DNA of 64,000 nt from Flaveria trinervia. Its lineage: Eukaryota; Streptophyta; Magnoliopsida; Asterales; Asteraceae. The position numbers were made by a program, and so were the translations under genes. Shown here piece after piece: positions 59,521-64,000 of the stretch; within the stretch, counting starts at the first letter, position 1; the number at the start of each line of letters is the position of its first letter. Under the pieces are notes generated by a model. It had not been told where the DNA came from and did not search any database. It was given only the letters and a program-made list of their open reading frames with translations. The DNA lies in assembly GCA_025506515.1 (NCBI GenBank), contig CM046451.1, positions 69,631,430-69,695,429 of the forward strand, in the 5' to 3' direction.

Positions 59521-59930
59521 GCTTTTTTGGAAAAGATGTTTGTTGTTCTCTATTGGATAATCAGGCAGAGTGTGTGATGTGTTCAATATATCATGAGGAC
59601 AAGATAAGTTTCTTTGTCAAATGTGTGTGTGCATTGAGTCATTTAAAGTCTTTTTCAAATGAACAAAAATATGATAATAGAAGTTGCAGTTCACTTGTTG
59701 AAAAGTAGAAGACATGGGTTTAAAAAGACAAGTATATTAGCAATTCCGCCAACTCTGATTCTCCGGAAAATCTCTTTAGCTTATCATCTCTTTATATCCT
59801 TTTCTTTTATTTTGTCAAATTTATGTGAATTTTGGATAGGTCTTGTGGGGCATTTTTGTCTTGATTCTTTTATTTTGGTCTTTTTCTTTTTTCCTTTCTA
59901 GGTTTTCTTATAATTAGAAGAAAATAATTT
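59521..59930 (+). other. Unassigned sequence in element E tail
   Basis: A/T-rich with long T runs. An 80-codon frame near 59659-59901 has no recognisable domain. It may be element E spacer or 3' LTR start, but I cannot show this. Confidence 0.45.
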
Positions 59931-60118
59931 TGTTTTTAATTTTTTATGTTTTCTGCGAAACTATACTTTCGCTGGAAGTTTCGTAGCATGAAACTGTAGA
60001 TTCGCTGATACTTTCTCTCCCTTTTGAGTCATCTGATCAGATCATGTACCGGGTGAAACTATAGTTTTGGTGCCAACGAAACTAAATACTATATATTGCA
60101 CTTTGCGAAATGGCCTCT
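59931..60118 (+). repeat. Element E-type U3 words, probable truncated 3' LTR or spacer
   Basis: Several GCGAAACTA or AGTTTCG words occur, preceded by TTATGTTTTCTGC and followed by AATACTATATA, much like the 5' LTR (TTATGTTTTGCTGCC and AATACTATATAG). The text breaks off near 60118 and element L sequence starts. The best reading is a 3' LTR truncated just after its TATA box. Confidence 0.6.
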
Positions 60119-60126
60119 AGGAGACG

Positions 60127-61346
60127 TATCATGCTTTCTTTCCAAAGCTGATAGTGATTAGTAAACACTATGGCATGAACGAATGTGTCATGTCAATTTT
60201 AAAACCATGAATAAATTGGTTAAAAATAACATGGTATATGGTTTGCCTAAAAATGATTTTTCTTCAAAGATAACTTGTTGCATGCCTGAAAGGGAAGCAA
60301 CACAGGGCATCTCATAAATCCAAAGTTGTTACCATCACCACCCCGTTACACTTATTGCACATGGATCTCTTCGGTCCAAGAAGTATAGTTAGCATTGGAA
60401 GGAAATCGTATCGCCTTGTGATAGTTAATGATTCTATAATATCTACATGGGTATTCTGTTTAGGAATTAAGGATGAAACTGCTGAAACGTTAAAATCTTA
60501 TATTCTTAAAATAGAAAATCAAATTGACCACAAGGTAAAAATAATCTAAAGTGATCAAGGGACTGAGTTCAAGAATCAAATTCTTGACCCATTCAGTAAC
60601 TCAAAAAGGATTGTCAGATAATATAGTGCTCCTAGAACTCTTCAACAAATAGTATTGCTGAAAGGAGGAACAATACACTTATTGAGGCTGCTCGGACTAT
60701 GTTGGCCGATTCAAAGCTGCCTCTTACTTTCTGGGCAGAGGCAGCTAACACTGCATGCTATGTGCAGAACAGAGTTTGGGTACTTAAGCCACATGGAAAA
60801 ACCCCTTATAAGTTATGGAATAAGAGGTCACCGTTCATTGGTTTTCTAAGGTCCTTTGGCAGCAGGTGTACCATACTTAACACAAAAGACAATTTGGCAA
60901 AGTTTGCTGAAAAGTCGGATGATACTATTTTTGCTGATTATTTCTCCAACTCTATTTCTTATAGAGTTATAACATCAACAATCAACAATTTGAGGAATCA
61001 TCCAACATTGTTGTCAATGAGCACACTATTTGTGTTACGGGGATGGCCCTGATTACATTTTGGACTTGAATTATTTCCCAACTGTTCTAATCCATCTTGC
61101 GAGAATATTCCAGCTAGAGCAGGTCCTCAAAATGATCATGATCAACTGTTTGAGTTGCCCAAACCATGTTCAAATTCTCCAATATTGACTGAAGATCCAG
61201 TTCCAACTATCTTAAGATCAAGTATCATAACTATTTCAATAGATAGTGAAGCTTCAACCAGTGTTCCTTTAGGTGACACTAAACAACTCTCGATTGATAA
61301 AAGCAGTATTCTGAAGGAACATGCAACTGTTAATGTTGCTTCTCAG
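60127..61346 (+). pseudogene. pol: Element L integrase and linker (broken)
   Basis: This aligns with B 20921-22180. The zinc region is damaged near 60270. The core keeps HMDLFGP, and SDQGTEF with a stop just before it (near 60547), and the Glu in AERRNNTLIEAART after a frameshift near 60655. The frame 60699-61052 keeps LPLTFWAEAANTACYVQNRV and GFLRSFGSRC. Unlike B, the second Asp of the catalytic triad is present. The linker (61155-61346) is Ser/Thr-rich and is interrupted by the solo LTR. Confidence 0.87.
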
Positions 61347-62616
61347 TGTAAGGACCGGTTATTTCCCTTGAAGCCAAAAAAAGAAGGAAAAGAGAAAGAA
61401 AAGAAATAAAGTTCAAAGTCAAGGGACCGAACTTGCCAAACGGGAAAAAATTTGAATGAGTGGTAGTATAAGAGGGGGAGGGCAGCCCAAACCATCCCCC
61501 ATACTTACAAACTTCAGCCAAGAGAAAAGAGAGGGAGAAAAGAGGTTTTAAGCTTTGGTTTTCATGAATTCGAACATGAAAGTTGAGGTGTAACGGGTTG
61601 GATTGAAGCTATACTCGACGTGGTTGTTTGTGTGAGTTCTAGGACCCCTATTTTAAATATTTTCAAATAATTTGGTGTTGGAACACATAGTAAAACCCGT
61701 TTTGGAAGTGCGTGTGTTGAACCCATGTGTATGTGTATGTGTATGATTCGGGTGGGGTTTGATTTTGGGCTTGGTCGTGCTTGATTGGTGTTGTGCAATG
61801 TGTTTCTAAGGTGTAGGATGGTGATTTGAGCTTAGAATAGGTTTGAGAGGGTTTAGAGGCCAGATACTGTGGCCAGGCTGCTGTGCACCATGACTGAAGG
61901 TCTATGATAGACCTCGGCCCAGTATCCGCTTTATGCATGACAGTGGGTATAGCACATGACAATGGTACACCTGAACTTACCCTAAGTACTGTGGTCAGGG
62001 TGCTGTGCGCCATGACAGAAGGTCTATGATAAACTTCAGCCCAGTAACAGTTTTATGCATGATGGTAGGGAAAAGTTCATTGTTTTTGATGGAATGAAAA
62101 GATGTAATGATGAATGTATGAACGAAAGTAAGAAAGTTTGAATAAATGAGAATGAAAGTAATGAAAGTGAATGGTAATGACGAACGATGAATGAACGAAA
62201 GTTAATGAACGAATAATGAAGATAATAATGATATTATCTATTTGTACGTATGATGTATGTTCACATGCAAAAGTAAAGAACGGTTTTAATGAAAGTAAAG
62301 AGTGTTTTACTAAAACTAGAACTCATTAGCAACGCTGACTTTTATGTGTTTCCAGTTGGCAGGTAATGTTGCTGAGGATGGCATGGGGCAACTGCTCAGC
62401 TCTTTTGGATGGCATCCATTTTTATAATGCTTTTGTGATGTAATGCAACATGTATTTTGTAACTTTTTAGTGATGTATTATTTTGCAAAAGATTTTATAA
62501 TGAAATGTGATGTTTATTTGATGATTCTGCTGCAAGGTTTTCTTAATTTAATAAAATTATATGTTTTATGTGCAATGATTGACCGGCTGTAAGCGTCCCG
62601 GGAACGAAGCCTTACA
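61347..62616 (+). mobile_element. Solo LTR, Ty3/gypsy type (1270 bp)
   Basis: It starts TGTAAGGACC and ends GAAGCCTTACA, giving terminal repeats TGTAAGG/CCTTACA. Five-base flanks CTCAG (61342-61346) and CCCAG (62617-62621) differ by one base and fit a target-site duplication. The flanking element L sequence joins up across it, as seen by comparison with B near 22180. No internal domain is present, so it is a solo LTR. The length and the low-complexity GAATGAACGAAAG run suit a gypsy element; the class is inference. Confidence 0.85.
61864..62072 (+). repeat. Two direct copies of an ~85-bp unit inside the solo LTR
   Basis: Copies at about 61864-61949 and 61987-62072 share ACTGTGG, CATGACTGAAGGTCTATGAT, CAGCCCAGTA-type and TTTATGCATGA blocks. 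They are separated by about 122 bp start to start. Confidence 0.8.
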
Positions 62617-62621
62617 CCCAG

Positions 62622-64000
62622 CCAATCATTGATGATGATGTTTCTCTTTCATTCAGTCAGTCCTCGTTGAATGACATTGAAACAATAGCTAGCCCAAGTG
62701 TTCATGCTCCTGAGCAAAATCTTCCAACTTTGATTTATCTTTGAAACTAGAAGTGATTCCTAGACTAAGGATTCACAAAACTCATCCAGCTAGATTTTAC
62801 TGCTCACCCCATCCAACACACGTATCAGAGACGTAAAAGAACCTTGCCCAGTCTACTCTGATTGAGAAAGCCCCTCCTATTCAAACCTAAAAGACTAGAG
62901 TGGAAACATAGGCTCCCACTTAGTCAGAGGTCTCACCATCAAAATCATTTTACCATAATATGGAATTTGAGTCTCAGTCTCAATTCCTTGAGCTCCAAAC
63001 CTAGCCACATGCCCTCATGATGAGTTCCAACACTCTCCTCAGAAACCAAAAAGGGGCAGCCCCACCAAAGGCTTAATGCCTATAGACATTGAACAACATC
63101 CCGATTCAGTAGGCTTCACTTCCCTATCCTAGACTGACCTTCTAATTAGAACTGATGAGGGGATTACGTCTCTTCATGGAAATGAAGTTGATCCATAACA
63201 CCCTCCATCAGATCAGTAGAGCCTAGAGGGATCTCTTATCTCTAGCACATATCAGTTAAAATCTACTGAGGTGAGTCCCACAGATGTGGGGGGGATTCAT
63301 GTAGATTCAACTGCCACTACCAAACGAAACTCATTGGATCCTGAGGCTAGTGGTACCATCTTTGAGACTAAATCTATGACAACCATGACTTTTGATGACT
63401 CTGAAAGAGACATCATCAGGCAAGGGAAGCTAGGGTGCCAAGAAACCACATTGGTAATGAGGGTGAACATACAAGGTATATTACCTCATCTCCCCATGAT
63501 TCTTGAATAAAAGATGAGGGTACTATGCAACTCACCATTCAAGACCTACTTTCTAAAGTCTAAAATATTGAATCAAAGGTTAAGACTTTAGAACATTGGA
63601 CTCCACTCAACAACTTGAGATTGAAAATCTCAAGGCTTAACTAGCTAAGAAACAGATTGAGAGATCTATCAGGCATGTACCTATTCAGGACTCATTGAGC
63701 AATAGTCTTTCCTGAGCCTCGTCAAGTTTTCCGGAAAATGGATCCAAGGATGCTCAGAGATCTCAATAGAATCTTCTTGAAGTTCCTATTGAGATCTTCT
63801 TTAGATCAGTCTAGCCCTGATGCAACTATGATATACTTTGGAGTTAAAGAGCTTCAGAGGCTAAGTGCCCCTTCTACTATTATGGAAGAAGTTGGTCAAC
63901 GTAAGGCCCAAATGGAACCTAAGATTCATTTCGTAGGGGAAATAAGGACAAATGGCCCAACAACTGAAATAGTTAGGACAAATAGTGCATTTCCTCACAC
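62622..64000 (+). pseudogene. Element L fused remnant: RT upstream region joined to env-like gene
   Basis: 62622-62790 matches B 22190-22355 (the segment with LRIHKTHP before RT). At about 62790-62825 the text switches to the env-like gene at B 25440, so RT, RNase H, spacer and the env N-terminus, about 3.1 kb, are missing. The env-like part is riddled with stops. It keeps the MSPTDVGGIHVDSTATT block (63271), the coiled-coil region (63520-63690) and the MDPRMLRDLNRIF block (about 63740), and continues past the window end. Confidence 0.82.

Larger units (their letters stand above)
13722..60118 (+). mobile_element. Element E: Sirevirus-like copia element split by element G
   Basis: The left part (13722-15865) holds LTR, primer site, leader and the first part of gag. 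The right part (52764-60118) holds the rest of gag, pol and a tail with LTR-like sequence. The gag frame resumes on the far side of G once one copy of the AACTG duplication is removed. The motif word GCGAAACTA occurs at both ends. No env-like gene was found. The tail has taken in fragment K. The outer borders are approximate and I found no duplication for E itself. Confidence 0.78.
60127..64000 (+). mobile_element. Element L: deleted B/G-lineage Sirevirus, runs off the window
   Basis: It starts inside the region before integrase (matching B from about 20921), carries a broken integrase and a solo LTR insertion, then jumps from the RT upstream region to the env-like gene. No LTR of its own is in the window. 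Confidence 0.85.

Noticed and set aside
61562..62013. Open frames on the minus strand of the solo LTR
   Set aside because: No domain, and they lie wholly within a region with LTR termini.

Overview
The window is gene-free, retrotransposon-packed DNA from a plant nuclear genome, most likely a eudicot; the species cannot be named from sequence alone. I found no host gene, tRNA, rRNA or CRISPR array. Nearly everything is Ty1/copia LTR retrotransposon of the Sirevirus (SIRE/Maximus) type: Gag with CCHC knuckles and a long coiled-coil extension, protease, integrase, reverse transcriptase, RNase H, then a separate env-like gene before the 3' LTR. Primer sites match initiator tRNA-Met (TGGTATCA...). 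All coding regions are broken by stops, frameshifts or deletions. Names A, B, D, E, F, G, K and L below are local labels.

Layout. (1) 1-12163, element A, + strand, cut by the left edge, with 3' LTR at about 11427-12163. (2) 12184-13716, a TA microsatellite, a Ty3/gypsy-like LTR piece and a minus-strand env-like fragment. (3) 13722 to about 60118, element E, + strand, split in its gag gene by element G. (4) 15866-52763, element G, minus strand, flanked by the 5-bp duplication AACTG. G was itself hit twice in its env-like gene: by element B (19243-29635, + strand, duplication CTTGC) and by element D (30764-43143, + strand, duplication GCCTA). A chimeric piece (part LTR plus gag/pro fragment F, 15866-17904) sits at G's left end. 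(5) About 58086-59152, fragment K, a minus-strand LTR with primer site, inside E's tail. (6) 60127-64000, element L, a relative of B and G, carrying a 1270-bp solo LTR (61347-62616).

Nesting order from the target-site duplications: E is oldest, G jumped into E, then B and D jumped into G. Removing the insertions lets each host reading frame resume. B, F, G and L are subfamilies of one lineage; A, D, E and K are separate families.

The most interesting signal is not a gene. Every family carries its own short inverted-repeat DNA word, many times over: CCGCATTTG/CAAATGCGG in A, CTTCCGAAG/CTTCGGAAG in B, G, F and L, CAGTAGTT/AACTACTG plus CAGCTGAAGA units in D, GCGAAACTA/TAGTTTCGC in E, and TATGGTCCA/TGGACCATA in K. 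The word lies in the LTR upstream of the TATA box and again in a second internal region: the pol-env spacer in A, B, D and G, and the 5' leader in E and K. In the CTTCCGAAG lineage it also lies inside gag and env. A second shared pattern is a splice-acceptor-like site 16-26 nt after the gag stop in all gag-pro junctions seen, and another just before the env-like start in three elements.
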